64,000 nucleotides of DNA from Dyella psychrodurans (GTDB lineage: Bacteria; Pseudomonadota; Gammaproteobacteria; Xanthomonadales; Rhodanobacteraceae). Shown piece after piece: positions 1 through 8,309 of the stretch. The DNA lies in contig NZ_QRBF01000006.1 in assembly GCF_003363265.1 (NCBI RefSeq), forward strand, positions 132,501 to 196,500. The letters run 5' to 3'. The notes below the pieces were generated by a model. It had not been told where the DNA came from and did no database searches. It saw only the letters and a program-made list of their open reading frames with translations. Every line of letters starts with the position of its first letter. Within the stretch, counting starts at the first letter, position 1. A program made the translations under genes and the position numbers.

Positions 1-31
1 TCAACGCTCAAATAAAAACCGACGCCACTGG

Positions 32-51
32 GTCCCGGCTTCCGCCGGGAC
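32..51. repeat. Short palindromic repeat (GTCCCGGC hairpin)
   Basis: GTCCCGGC at 32-39 is followed by a 4-nt loop and its exact complement at 44-51. The same GGGTCCCGGCTT...GCCGGGACGACG type of sequence recurs in many proteobacterial chromosomes as a REP-like element; that is general knowledge, and I see only this one copy here. It lies just downstream of the DoxX-like gene on the minus strand and could also act as a transcript-end hairpin. Confidence 0.55.
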
Positions 52-91
52 GACGAACATGAAGCGCGACGCAAGCAGCAATGACCGCCAA

Positions 92-871
92 TTAGCGCCT
101 ACCCACAGCAAACCAAGACATCCCCCGATACGAATCCGCCACCACCCATCCACTAACCGCCAACGTCCAAGAAACAACACTCTCACTCCACTGAAAGTCA
201 TTAGCACCCGCCACCACAACCGGCCCCCACACCAACAACGTAAACACCCCCATCTGCACCGCCGAAAGCGCAACCGCCAACCGCGCCCACACACCCACAA
301 GCACCGCCACACCCGCGACGATATACGCCGAGCCGGTGAAACCCGCCCACGCCGCATGCCACGGCAACCAGCCAGGCACCAGCGCAACCGTCTCTTTGAA
401 ATAGGTGAAATGCGCCACACCAAACGGAATCATCGCCAGGCCATAAAACACTCTAGCGATGCGCACCCCTCGATCGCCCACGGCGAAACCAAGGCGATGC
501 CGCCCATCCCAATCCGTGGCGAACCACGCATACAACACCCAGGCTCCCGCCACATACACCGCACTTTCGCCACACCCCGACCAGGCATCCTGCGTCGCAG
601 GTGCGATGAAAACCGCAGGCACTCTGTACAACGCCAACCAGACCAGAAGATAGGCAAGCAACACACGCGCAGCGAGAGCACGCAACCAGAACAAGCCGAT
701 GCCGCACACCAGAAAGAGGAAAGCACAGAGATAAACCAGCACCTCGCGCACGGGCAAAGCCTTGGATACCGGCTGCCAAAGCTCCGCGAAATCCCCTTCG
801 ATGAAACCCATGACCCCGAGAATGATCATGGTCGCCGCGAAAACGGCATGACCCCAGCTAGCGATTCGCAT
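92..871 (-). CDS. DoxX-like multi-pass membrane protein
   Basis: The 259-aa product is mostly hydrophobic with about seven or eight predicted membrane segments. The stretch [17 protein letters not shown] near residue 140 resembles DoxX/DoxX-like proteins, which are small quinone-linked or redox-associated inner-membrane proteins whose exact role is often unknown. The frame is open upstream to 1054, but the ATG at 871 is chosen because GGAGG sits 8 nt before it; the upstream extension is not hydrophobic and lacks a ribosome site. It lies downstream of the SDR gene on the same strand (180 bp apart) and may be co-transcribed with it. The family call rests on overall pattern only. Confidence 0.75.
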   Translation of the reverse strand: MRIASWGHAVFAATMIILGVMGFIEGDFAELWQPVSKALPVREVLVYLCAFLFLVCGIGLFWLRALAARVLLAYLLVWLALYRVPAVFIAPATQDAWSGCGESAVYVAGAWVLYAWFATDWDGRHRLGFAVGDRGVRIARVFYGLAMIPFGVAHFTYFKETVALVPGWLPWHAAWAGFTGSAYIVAGVAVLVGVWARLAVALSAVQMGVFTLLVWGPVVVAGANDFQWSESVVSWTLAVSGWVVADSYRGMSWFAVGRR

Positions 872-1050
872 CGCCTTGTCCTCCGGTGGCATGCCGCGAG
901 TGTACTGTCCGCGCTGCCCGACTTCGGCGGCCAAAGGATGCTGATCGGATAAGGCCAAATATCGGCTTCGCGTACACATCGTCCGAAACGCGATGGCTAC
1001 AACCGAATTCCCCTTTAAGCGCCATGTCCATGCGACACGGCGCTCACGCT

Positions 1051-1797
1051 TCACAACTTCGAACCGCCGTCCACTTGCAAGGTATCGCCCGTGATCCAGC
1101 GTGCATCATCGGAGGCGAGAAACGCCACCGCACCCGCGATGTCATCCGGTTGCGCAACGCGCTTCAACGCCTGCATGCCGAGCGTGACGTTGCGGCCTTC
1201 CTCGGTCTTGGTGAAGTTGGACATATCCGTTTCCACCACACCCGGCGCCACGGCGTTCACGCGAATGCCACGCGAGCCAAGCGCGGAAGCGAAGTGTTTG
1301 ACCATGGTATCCACCGCGCCCTTGGTCGCCGCATAGGCCGACAGATTGCCCACGGCGGCGCGTGCGGCGAGCGAAGACGTGAAGATGACGCTGCTTCCCG
1401 TACTCAACGTCGGCATCAGCTGCTGCACGAGAAAATAAGGTGCGCGCACGTTGACGGCGAACAGGCGATCGAAGTCTTCCACCGTGGTCTCTTCGATCTG
1501 CGCGGCTTTGGAAACGCCGGCGTTCGCCACCAGAATATCCAGCCGATCGCCCACGATGCTGCGCACATGCTTGGCCAGTTCGTGCGGGCCGTTCGGCGCA
1601 CTCAGGTCGGCGCCCACTTTTTCCGCGCGTCCGCCGGCCTTGCGGATTTCGTCGACCACGGCATCGGCTTCGCTCTGCGCGCTGCCGTAGTGAACCAGAA
1701 CTTGCGCGCCCGCTTTGGCCAACGCCAGCGCGGCGGCGCGGCCGATGCCGCGCGATGCCCCGGTGACCAGGGCGGTTTTACCCGTGAGGTTGCTCAT
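1051..1797 (-). CDS. SDR family NAD(P)-dependent oxidoreductase
   Basis: A 248-aa classical short-chain dehydrogenase/reductase, the usual length. Cofactor motif TGASRGIG is at 12-19, NAG at 92-94, catalytic Ser141 and YAATK with Tyr155 and Lys159; the C-terminus ends in the common VDGG motif. It should be an active cytosolic NAD(P)-dependent oxidoreductase; the SDR fold does not reveal the substrate (3-oxoacyl-ACP reductase-like overall). Ribosome site GGAG lies 8 nt before ATG. It follows the DUF427 gene on the minus strand (39 bp gap) and both run divergently from the LysR gene at 2553, a typical regulator-target layout. Confidence 0.93.
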   Translation of the reverse strand: MSNLTGKTALVTGASRGIGRAAALALAKAGAQVLVHYGSAQSEADAVVDEIRKAGGRAEKVGADLSAPNGPHELAKHVRSIVGDRLDILVANAGVSKAAQIEETTVEDFDRLFAVNVRAPYFLVQQLMPTLSTGSSVIFTSSLAARAAVGNLSAYAATKGAVDTMVKHFASALGSRGIRVNAVAPGVVETDMSNFTKTEEGRNVTLGMQALKRVAQPDDIAGAVAFLASDDARWITGDTLQVDGGSKL

Positions 1798-1836
1798 GAC
1801 AGTGCTCCAATTTCAAGGGAGGGTGGGATGACGAAA

Positions 1837-2229
1837 TCAGTGATCGAGCAGTTCGATGGCGTCGACGCGCCCGGGATAGAAAGCAAGGTGTTCCTCGATC
1901 TGCGCGACGGCGTCGTACGGGTGTTCGTACGTCCACACGGCATTGATGCCGCGTTCGCCTGCGCTCGTGATGCTGTAGTAGCTGCAGTCGCCCTTGTATG
2001 GGCAGTACGTGGCGTGATCGGTGCGCGCCAGCAGCGTCATGTCCACATCCTTGCGCGGGATGTACTGCACGGCCGGATAGCTCGCTTCTTTCAGCGTCAA
2101 CGCATCGCGCGTGTCGGCCACGGTGCGGCCGCCGACCTTCACCACGACGCGCTTGCCGGTGCGTTCGACGGTAATGGGATGATCCGGACCCGGTATTTTC
2201 ATGGGGCGCTGGGCGGAGGATGAGATCAT
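1837..2229 (-). CDS. DUF427 domain-containing protein
   Basis: A 130-aa product covering nearly the whole DUF427 domain (SSF-like beta fold, molecular function unknown). Family landmarks visible are the ITVERTGKRVVVKVGG start, the YCPYKGDCSYYS block (about 83-94) and WTYEHPYDAV near the end. The ATG at 2229 has AAGGAG 7 nt upstream; a second Met (residue 10) is possible. Its start codon overlaps the stop of a 46-codon upstream ORF by 4 nt (ATGA), which suggests translational coupling. It is upstream of the SDR gene and divergent from LysR. Confidence 0.9.
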   Translation of the reverse strand: MISSSAQRPMKIPGPDHPITVERTGKRVVVKVGGRTVADTRDALTLKEASYPAVQYIPRKDVDMTLLARTDHATYCPYKGDCSYYSITSAGERGINAVWTYEHPYDAVAQIEEHLAFYPGRVDAIELLDH

Positions 2230-2366
2230 GTCGTTGCTCCTTCAGGGATGGCGATGGAGATGGGGGCTTCGTGTCGCGGATGTTCCGCGTACGTCATTGC
2301 GCCGGGACGAATGCCGTTGGCTTTCACGAATGGGGTCGGCGCGGTCTGCTCGGTATGGGTATTCAT
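2226..2366 (-). CDS. Small ORF coupled to the DUF427 gene (46 aa)
   Basis: ATG at 2366 (minus) is preceded by GGAG at 8 nt spacing and opens a 46-codon frame ending TGA inside an ATGA overlap with the DUF427 start. The peptide is hydrophilic with no recognisable domain, cysteine pattern or signal. Coding is supported by the ribosome site, the overlap and the position as first gene of a likely three-gene operon opposite LysR. It could instead be a short leader ORF controlling translation of DUF427. Confidence 0.5.
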   Translation of the reverse strand: MNTHTEQTAPTPFVKANGIRPGAMTYAEHPRHEAPISIAIPEGATT

Positions 2367-2552
2367 GTCATCAACTCCGGGCATTGGGGCTAATTTCAAG
2401 GGCCGCGCCGCTGCGTTCAGATAGGCCTCTCAGGCATCACCGATGCGGTGCTCGCTTCGCCATGGAGCGCAATCTAGGCTTCTGTGGCGCGCTTGAAAAA
2501 GACTTTGTAAGCTGGAGCCCATGCCTGAAAAGCATGCCTTCGGGAGACACCG

Positions 2553-3452
2553 ATGGAACTGCGCCATCTGCGGTATTTCATAGCGGTCGCCGAAACGGGC
2601 AGCCTGACCGTGGCCGCCGAACGACGCCTGCATACCTCCCAGCCATCGCTCAGCCGGCAGATCAAGGATCTGGAAGATCAGGTCGGCGCGGAGTTGCTGG
2701 TGCGCAGTGCACGCGGTGTCGAGCTCACGGAAGCCGGCAAGGTGTTTTTCGATCACGCGCGCATGGCATTGAGCCAGGTCGATGCCGGCATTGAAGCCGC
2801 ACGCCGCGCCGCGCAACCGGCCAAGCAGCGCTTCGCACTCGGCTTTCTCACCGGCCAGGAAATGACATGGCTGTCCGAAGCGATGCACATTCTTCGCGCC
2901 GAACTGCCGAACATCGACGTGACGGTGTCCAGCGACTACTCGCCGGATCTCGCCGATGCCGTGGCGCGCGGCAAACTCGATCTGGCTTTTCTGCGCGCAG
3001 AACCCGACTACGACCTGATCTACCGCTCGGTGAAGCAGGAACCGCTGGTGGTGTTGATGCCCAGCGATCACCGGCTCGCCTCGCGCGACACCATCAAACC
3101 GAGCGACCTGGTCGGCGAGCCGTTTATCGGCATGGGCAAGAAAGCCAACGTACTCGGCAACGTGATCAACACCTATCTGGAAAGTGCGGGCGTAGCGTTC
3201 ACGCCAGAGCAACTCGTGGACAATCCCGCCATGGTGATGTCGCTGGTGTCGTCGACGCGCGGCGTGACGCTGATTCCGTCGTACGTGCAGAATTTGATGC
3301 CGTGGTCGGTGGTGAGCAGACCGCTCGCCGGCAAGGCACCCACGATCGATCTGGCCGTGGGTTACAGCAAATCGAACAACTCACCCATCCTGAAGATGTT
3401 CCTGTCGCACCTGGATGAGTTGATCGCGCGTGTTTCAACGCCGAAGCCATAG
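2553..3452 (+). CDS. LysR family transcriptional regulator
   Basis: A 299-aa LysR-type regulator of normal length. The N-terminal winged helix-turn-helix spans about 1-60 (MELRHLRYFIAVAETGSL, then TSQPSLSRQIKDLE), followed by a LysR substrate-binding domain to the C-terminus. The effector is unknown; the N-terminus resembles the HcaR/CatR-type 'MELRHLRYF' group. GGGAG lies before the ATG. It is divergent from the small ORF-DUF427-SDR unit, with about 185 bp between start codons, so it probably controls that unit and itself. Confidence 0.94.
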   Translation: MELRHLRYFIAVAETGSLTVAAERRLHTSQPSLSRQIKDLEDQVGAELLVRSARGVELTEAGKVFFDHARMALSQVDAGIEAARRAAQPAKQRFALGFLTGQEMTWLSEAMHILRAELPNIDVTVSSDYSPDLADAVARGKLDLAFLRAEPDYDLIYRSVKQEPLVVLMPSDHRLASRDTIKPSDLVGEPFIGMGKKANVLGNVINTYLESAGVAFTPEQLVDNPAMVMSLVSSTRGVTLIPSYVQNLMPWSVVSRPLAGKAPTIDLAVGYSKSNNSPILKMFLSHLDELIARVSTPKP

Positions 3453-3503
3453 AAGCCTCGAACTTTTCTTTGATGCCGTTCGGGCGAAGCCTGGCGCCTT
3501 CGA

Positions 3504-3773
3504 TCAATGTGCCTGCGTAAGGTCCACACACGTTGAAGCGTGTTTAACGATCTTCAACACATCGCCCATCTGAAAGCTCAGATCGGCGAAGAGCCGCCCG
3601 ATCATGCTGCGGTTGATGAAAAGGATGGTGTCATGATCGCCGTTCGTGGTGGCGGTACCGGCGAGTTGCGCCATCAGCAGAAGCTTGTCGCGGATGATGC
3701 ATAGCTCGTCGTAGTCGTCCTTGGACAGCACGTAGCTCCCCGCGTCGAGCAGGGTGTGATTGGGGTGATTCAT
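3504..3773 (-). CDS. XAC0095-like small protein
   Basis: An 89-aa cytosolic protein without signal or membrane segment. The block SYVLSKDDYDELCIIRDKLLLMAQL (about 13-37) resembles the N-terminal half of small proteins annotated XAC0095-like in Xanthomonadales; function unknown. It stands alone, convergent with the LysR gene (51 bp apart). A 10-bp stem-loop lies in its 5' leader at 3796-3822. Family call from memory of the motif; moderate confidence. Confidence 0.65.
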   Translation of the reverse strand: MNHPNHTLLDAGSYVLSKDDYDELCIIRDKLLLMAQLAGTATTNGDHDTILFINRSMIGRLFADLSFQMGDVLKIVKHASTCVDLTQAH

Positions 3774-3795
3774 GGGCCTCGTCCATTACCGTAGG

Positions 3796-3822
3796 TCGCG
3801 CCACGTATTGCGCGTGGCGCGA
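3796..3822. promoter_or_regulatory. Stem-loop in the leader of the XAC0095-like gene
   Basis: TCGCGCCACG at 3796-3805 pairs exactly with CGTGGCGCGA at 3813-3822 across a 7-nt loop, 23 bp upstream of the minus-strand ATG at 3773. A 10-bp GC-rich stem in a leader could be an operator or an mRNA structure; it is also compatible with a dispersed palindromic repeat. Confidence 0.5.
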
Positions 3823-4242
3823 AGGGCTACAGGAAAAATCCTGCACGTAGTGGTGGAACTTTCCGGTACCGTTTTCTACGTGTGCCCATTGTGGCCCGAC
3901 GCCGCGCAGTATGAGCGGCGGTGAAGTAGTACAAATAGCGGCTTGGCGGGGTCACGCGCGAGCGTGCGTGCCGTATGATCGAACATAACCATGGTCAACT
4001 GTTTCCTAGTTGGTTGTGGCCAGCGGATCGTTTGGGTGCCAGCCCAGGCGATCCGCGCTACTTCACTCATGTCGGGCGTGCCGTGGGCATCTAGGCGGAT
4101 GGGCACGCCCGACGACAGCACCATCGCATACTTGCGACGCGGTTTCTGTCAGTGCACGCAGATTCGGTGTTGGCGATAAACCCGATTTTTGATCGCCGTA
4201 AGATTGTCATTTTCGGGTCGGAAGTGGACATTCGCGGGCTGA
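3823..4242. other. Non-coding stretch with nested inverted repeats
   Basis: About 420 bp with no convincing gene; open frames here lack ribosome sites and family resemblance. It holds two inverted repeats: GCGGATCG (4023-4030) with CGATCCGC (4049-4056), and a perfect 12-bp pair GTCGGGCGTGCC (4071-4082) with its complement at 4102-4113. It also carries a GGTACCGTTTT motif at 3865 and, at 4211-4232, a half copy of the dispersed GTCCGC/GCGGAC repeat. Confidence 0.5.
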
Positions 4243-4590
4243 TTAGCGAACTAAACCTCTGACCTCGGAATCCGGCTCAGTCAAAGCACTCCAACCTCCA
4301 TAATAATAATAACGGTGCCATGTACCGTTTTTCTGGCGTACATGCACTTGAGCTTGGCATGCTCCACTTCGATGTCGCGCAACCGCTCCGCGTCCGAGAC
4401 TTCCATGCCGCCGTACTTGGACTTCCATACATAGCACGTCGCTTCGGAAATGCCCTGTTCTCGGCACACGTCCTTGACGTGCCGACCACCCTCGACTTGC
4501 TTTAGCGCCGCGACGTTCTGACTTTCCGTGAACCTACTCTTGCGCACCATTGGTCTCCTTGGGGCTAGTTTGCCCGGAGACCTCCAGTAA
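4243..4590 (-). pseudogene. IS3-family transposase orfA remnant
   Basis: The frame starting at 4550 (AAGGAG before ATG) reads MVRKSRFTESQ...VKDVCREQGISEATCYVWKSKYGGME, the N-terminal helix-turn-helix of IS3-family OrfA. Homology is lost after about 70 codons (KCMYARK), where OrfA and the overlapping OrfB should continue; the rest is missing. Upstream, GGTCTCC (4552-4558) and GGAGACC (4576-4582) around GTTTGCCCGG look like the end of such an element. No second terminal repeat or target duplication could be identified, so it is an old, truncated copy. Confidence 0.85.
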
Positions 4591-4748
4591 TGCGTGATGT
4601 CAGATTACGGGAAGTCGACTGTCAGCTTTCAACGCACGCCAAGAGATTTGTGATAGTTGGCGCAATTTAGCTAAGCGCTGCTTTCTAGATTCGACCCGTA
4701 CAGGGTGGGCATGAGTGCGGCTTGCACTCTTTCTTATGGAGAAGAAAC

Positions 4749-5228
4749 TTGAAAAGCAAAACGTTTGTCCTTGGAGCAGTGACGCTTGCTTTCGGCATGT
4801 TGAGTTTTTCCGCCGCTTCCCAAACACGGTATTTTTCGTTTGTAACACCTAATTCCCCGAATAGCTCGGGCCCAGGGCCACGTTCGACATTTGGTCCTCA
4901 CGAGTTTGTTTTCGCGACCAGTAATCAGGTGCTGATAGAACGAATACGCGCAATTATTAACAGCAATGATCAAGGTAGAGACGTGCACATAATGGGCAAG
5001 GTCGTACGTGGTCGAGTTGAGTACAACGAGGAGTACCCGTTTTATCTTGACGAAAAGTCCATCCAGTTGTTCAGCAATACGACTGAGCAGTGCTCTGCTA
5101 CTGCCTTCGAAGTTGAAGAGCACATCGAAAAGGTAGGGGTGCCAGATGCAGGCTTTCTGCAAGATGGCATATGGTGTCCTTGGGATTCGCGATTGGTTAG
5201 AGAGATCGATCGGCGATCTGTCAACTGA
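4749..5228 (+). CDS. Secreted BP74-like protein
   Basis: A 159-aa protein with a signal peptide (MKSKTFVLGAVTLAFGMLSFSAASQ). The mature part shows EFVFAT near 50, the HIMGKVVRGRVEYN block (about 80-93), FYLDEKS, and a C-terminal WCPWDSRLVREI. This pattern matches small secreted bacterial proteins labelled BP74-related or, misleadingly, 'calmodulin'; function unknown. The start chosen is a TTG with GGAG 7 nt upstream, which places the signal peptide at the N-terminus. Codon use is AT-richer than most of the window and it lies next to an IS3 remnant, suggesting acquisition. Confidence 0.75.
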   Translation: MKSKTFVLGAVTLAFGMLSFSAASQTRYFSFVTPNSPNSSGPGPRSTFGPHEFVFATSNQVLIERIRAIINSNDQGRDVHIMGKVVRGRVEYNEEYPFYLDEKSIQLFSNTTEQCSATAFEVEEHIEKVGVPDAGFLQDGIWCPWDSRLVREIDRRSVN

Positions 5229-5313
5229 AGCACCCACCATTAGCTGTGGAGGTACGGCTCTGACAAGGAGGGGAACAAGGTTCTCTATCTCCCATCTAGG
5301 CAGAGCACAAAAA

Positions 5314-5336
5314 AAGCCCCCCTTTGCGGGGGGCTT
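5314..5336 (-). terminator. Intrinsic terminator, minus strand
   Basis: AAGCCCCCC (5314-5322), 5-nt loop, GGGGGGCTT (5328-5336): a perfect 9-bp stem. The A run just to its left becomes a long U-tract on the minus-strand transcript, so it is directional. It follows a second terminator by about 110 bp, which leaves a short transcript-sized interval with no gene. Confidence 0.85.
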
Positions 5337-5445
5337 GACCAGCCCAAATACAAATAACGAATCGAATAACAGAACTGGTACCGTTTCATCATGGTTTCAT
5401 GGTACCGATTCACGATTCCGCTCCGGCCTCCGATGTGAGGGTAAT

Positions 5446-5470
5446 AAAAAGCGCCTTAACGGCGCTTTTT
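5446..5470. terminator. Bidirectional intrinsic terminator
   Basis: AAAAAGCGCC (5446-5455), loop TTAAC, GGCGCTTTTT (5461-5470): a symmetric 10-bp hairpin with a U-tract in both directions. It can end the plus-strand BP74-like transcript and the minus-strand transcript of the secreted protein at 5602. Confidence 0.88.
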
Positions 5471-5601
5471 CTGTGTGGGAGAAGGGCAAGCTTTGCTGCG
5501 TGCAGTGGAAGCTGACATGCCGGTGAAGGAACTGTGCCGGTAGCCTGGCTCCAGCGCTGCGCCGCAATCAGGCGGTCAAACCAAAAGACATTTACGCACA
5601 A

Positions 5602-6273
5602 CTAATAAGGCATGGTCACAAAGTTCTGTGGCAGGAATCCATAGCCTTCCAGCAGAGTTGAAATCTGTGACGTCTCGTCATTCGTAAGCGAGGGATTCAA
5701 CGAGATTACATCGAAGATTTGAACCCCTTGACCAGCGGAACCAGTAAAACAGTGCCATTCGACAAACGTGGAGTTATCAGCCCAAACGAATCTCGATGGA
5801 ATTAAAGTGCCTCCAAATCCAAACGGAGCAGAACCGGGGCTTGGGAAAACAATATTGACTTCCAATACCGTGTCATCAAGATTCTGTGGAATTGGTTGTA
5901 GATGATAATAATAATTGTCTGAATTAAAAACAAAAACCGTCCCCGCGGATAATGAAAGTGCTGCAAGCACATCGGGAAACGTAACCCTTGGTTGCGTTGA
6001 TAAAATTTGAGATTGGCTACTAGCAGGCGTTGCACCATTAACCTGCTGCCAAATAAATCGATAATAAGCCTGGTTGCCAAAAGGCAAATAAAGTTGGAAA
6101 CCTTGAGGCAATCCTTCCAAGGCATCAAGAATTTGCCATGGAAATGGAATAGGGGGTGGAGGATTGCATGGGCCATCACTGATCGCCGGATCATCAAATG
6201 GTAGAGATTGAGCTGATGCCATTGATGTAACGGCAGCACATGCAAAACAAGCTAACAAGGCAGCGGTTTTCAT
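5602..6273 (-). CDS. Secreted hypothetical protein
   Basis: A 223-aa product with a clear signal peptide (MKTAALLACFACAAVTSMASAQ). The mature part is rich in Pro, Phe, Tyr and Asn, has few charges and only two cysteines (DGPC and WHCF), which could form a disulfide. No domain is recognised. Start at 6273 because GGAGG lies 7 nt upstream; an in-frame TTG 6 nt earlier is less likely. The gene is clearly AT-richer than its surroundings, consistent with lateral acquisition together with the 4749 gene. Confidence 0.8.
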   Translation of the reverse strand: MKTAALLACFACAAVTSMASAQSLPFDDPAISDGPCNPPPPIPFPWQILDALEGLPQGFQLYLPFGNQAYYRFIWQQVNGATPASSQSQILSTQPRVTFPDVLAALSLSAGTVFVFNSDNYYYHLQPIPQNLDDTVLEVNIVFPSPGSAPFGFGGTLIPSRFVWADNSTFVEWHCFTGSAGQGVQIFDVISLNPSLTNDETSQISTLLEGYGFLPQNFVTMPY

Positions 6274-6543
6274 GGTCAAACCTCCGGAACTGCACTCAAG
6301 GGCGTTCGTTTGGTTTCGGAGTGGGAGCTATACGCCTCATCCTGTGAATGCCTGGTCAAAGTCGCCAGGCAGGGTTGCATGCCATGTAAGTATTCGAAAT
6401 ATGCGCCTATCGATGGTCTGCAAAACCGCGCGCAGCGATTCGACTAATAACGCGAATAACACTACCAGGCACCCTTTTTGCCGAAAGCGGGCATTACATC
6501 TGATCATGAGTTGCACCCCGATCAACGCTCATTGAAGAGTTCG

Positions 6544-6969
6544 TCAGGGGAGATCCTGATGCTGTGGGAGGTCGTCGTTGATCGCGTACCACGGCGCCTT
6601 TGAGCCGACAAAAATGTGTGCGGTCGGCCGTATCGATGGCGTATCGAACAGCGTGCCCAAGGTGACGTGCACGTATTGCCCATCGCGAACCACCGAATAA
6701 AGATAGGCTCCGCACCGTTTGCAGCGCGCATCGTGTCCGTTTTCATCGCCAAAAATCAAAAGCGCCTCGTCGCCCTCGATGACGCTTAATTTGCTTCGTT
6801 CGATACCTGCAAAAGGCTTGAAGGCGGAACCGGTCGCCTTTCGACATTGAGAGCAGTGGCAGTTCAGCGCATAGAGGAAGCTGTCTTCCACGCGGTAACG
6901 GACGTCGCCACACAAACACTCGCCCGAGAGCATCCGGCTCGAACTCGCTTCATGAGGGCTCATGTTCAT
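6544..6969 (-). CDS. GFA/CENP-V domain protein
   Basis: A 141-aa protein of the glutathione-dependent formaldehyde-activating (GFA, Mss4-like) family. Zinc-binding cysteines are present: C18 and C20 in GECLCGDV, C37/C39/C42 in NCHCSQC, and C83/C86 in CKRCG. Members bind zinc and are often assumed to handle S-hydroxymethylglutathione, though most are not biochemically tested. No signal peptide, so cytosolic. GGGGA lies 7 nt before the ATG. It is a single gene between unrelated neighbours. Confidence 0.92.
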   Translation of the reverse strand: MNMSPHEASSSRMLSGECLCGDVRYRVEDSFLYALNCHCSQCRKATGSAFKPFAGIERSKLSVIEGDEALLIFGDENGHDARCKRCGAYLYSVVRDGQYVHVTLGTLFDTPSIRPTAHIFVGSKAPWYAINDDLPQHQDLP

Positions 6970-7021
6970 ACGCCTTTCCCCTGATGCTCAAGAGTTCAAT
7001 TTATGTGTTGAAGCACCTGCT

Positions 7022-7040
7022 TTGGATCGAAAGCGGACAT
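7022..7040. repeat. Dispersed repeat A, half copy
   Basis: TTGGATCGAAAGCGGACAT matches the right half of the GTCCGC...GCGGAC repeat family, without a clear left arm. It lies between the GFA gene and the end of the aspartyl-protease-like gene. Confidence 0.6.
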
Positions 7041-7055
7041 GACAACAACGGCCGT

Positions 7056-8084
7056 TCAATCGGGGGATTTCTCTCCAGCTCGCGACACTACCTCAGAGCC
7101 GTTGGATGGACGGCAGCCCGTCGCACACGCGAAATAGGCCTTACCTTCCTTGTAATCCAACGTCATGATGAAGTGCTGGTAGATATTGGCACCTGCCGAG
7201 CCCTGAACCGGGCCACTCATATAGCTGGCGAGGCCTTCGATATTCCGATCTGCTCGTTCTGTAAACCAGACTGGGCCGATCGACCAGCCCGCAATTTGAA
7301 TCTCTGGCACGCGAATCAGCCGCGCATGGGGAATCAGGTCATCGCCGTTCTCGACTAATGGCCACTGCGGGTGACGCGCATGCCAACGATCGATGAGGCT
7401 ATTCGGGGCATAACTGGTCACCCCATAGCCAAGAACGGTAGGAATGTCCGTCGCCTTTTCGCCGGCCGCCGTGGGCTTGGCTGTAGCTCCAGTGTCCAGC
7501 AACATCGGAATATCTTCACCATCGATTATCAGGTGAATGCGCGGAAGGCCCGCAGGATGTCCCTCGCGGTCATGAGGCAATTCCATGGCCGTTTCATGAT
7601 ACTCATGCGTCGGCCTCCAGTTGTTCGCTTCACGCCACAATTGTTGATTTGGATAGTCGAAAGTCCACGTCTGGCCCGGCAAATAGCCGGCTCCAAGAAT
7701 GCCATCCAGGTTATCGATACCAAGATTAGCGTCGGGCAGCACCATCGCCGTTGCGTGACAGGGAGTTTCTCGTGATGGCGACGGGAGAGATTTCGCCAAG
7801 CGTGATGAAGTAACGACCGGTATTCCTTCGCCAAGGGCCGTGCACGAACGAGGGTTCCACCCAAGTCGCTTTACGACAGATGCCTTAAGAGCAAACAGAC
7901 CGCTTCCCCCTGCTCCTCCCGTATCGACCAGCAATCGCAAAGATTGGCCCGCAGGGACGGAAGACAGTACGTAGAAATGACCTGCTTCGTAAGCCGCCGG
8001 TAGTTGCTGACGAATAACTGGCTCCCCGGCTAGAACCTTGCCGGCCATGGCGACAAGTGCAAACCACATCACTGCATTTCTCAC
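7056..8084 (-). CDS. Secreted aspartyl-protease-like protein with two DTG motifs
   Basis: A 342-aa protein with a signal peptide (MRNAVMWFALVAMAGKVLA) and two aspartyl-protease-type active-site motifs: LLVDTGG at 52-57 and MLLDTGA at 194-200, each in a hydrophobic strand as in retropepsin/pepsin folds. Two lobes in one chain is the pepsin arrangement, but bacterial proteins of this kind are poorly characterised. Start is a GTG at 8084 with AAGGAG 8 nt upstream; it restores the signal peptide. Another double-motif protein lies at 14592. Proteolytic activity is inferred only. Confidence 0.72.
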   Translation of the reverse strand: MRNAVMWFALVAMAGKVLAGEPVIRQQLPAAYEAGHFYVLSSVPAGQSLRLLVDTGGAGGSGLFALKASVVKRLGWNPRSCTALGEGIPVVTSSRLAKSLPSPSRETPCHATAMVLPDANLGIDNLDGILGAGYLPGQTWTFDYPNQQLWREANNWRPTHEYHETAMELPHDREGHPAGLPRIHLIIDGEDIPMLLDTGATAKPTAAGEKATDIPTVLGYGVTSYAPNSLIDRWHARHPQWPLVENGDDLIPHARLIRVPEIQIAGWSIGPVWFTERADRNIEGLASYMSGPVQGSAGANIYQHFIMTLDYKEGKAYFACATGCRPSNGSEVVSRAGEKSPD

Positions 8085-8265
8085 AGCATGATCTCCTTGT
8101 GATTGGGTCCGGCGATATGCCACTTAGTGCCGGCGTGCGATCCATTTCTGCGGGCGATAGCAGCCGTGCTCTATCGGGTACCCGGCCAACCACATCACAG
8201 ACTTTTGTGTTCGCTTTAAGGGGACGCCAATGTGTGCTCGTCCATGTCGTCAAACTCTCACTTGA

Positions 8266-8291
8266 GTCCGCTTTGAGTCGAAAACGGACAT
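8266..8291. repeat. Dispersed repeat A copy
   Basis: GTCCGCTTTGAGTCG followed by AAAACGGACAT: left and right arms of the GTCCGC...GCGGAC palindrome, with slight decay of the right arm. It lies between two minus-strand genes. Confidence 0.75.
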
Positions 8292-8309
8292 TTGATTTGC
8301 CCTAAAAAG

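Noticed and set aside
886-2223. Long plus-strand open frame over the SDR and DUF427 genes
   Set aside because: It is the antisense of two genes with clear families and ribosome sites; its protein is rich in Arg, His and Ala without any domain.
3876-4124. 82-codon minus frame in the non-coding patch
   Set aside because: Spans perfect inverted repeats and lacks a ribosome site and any family resemblance.
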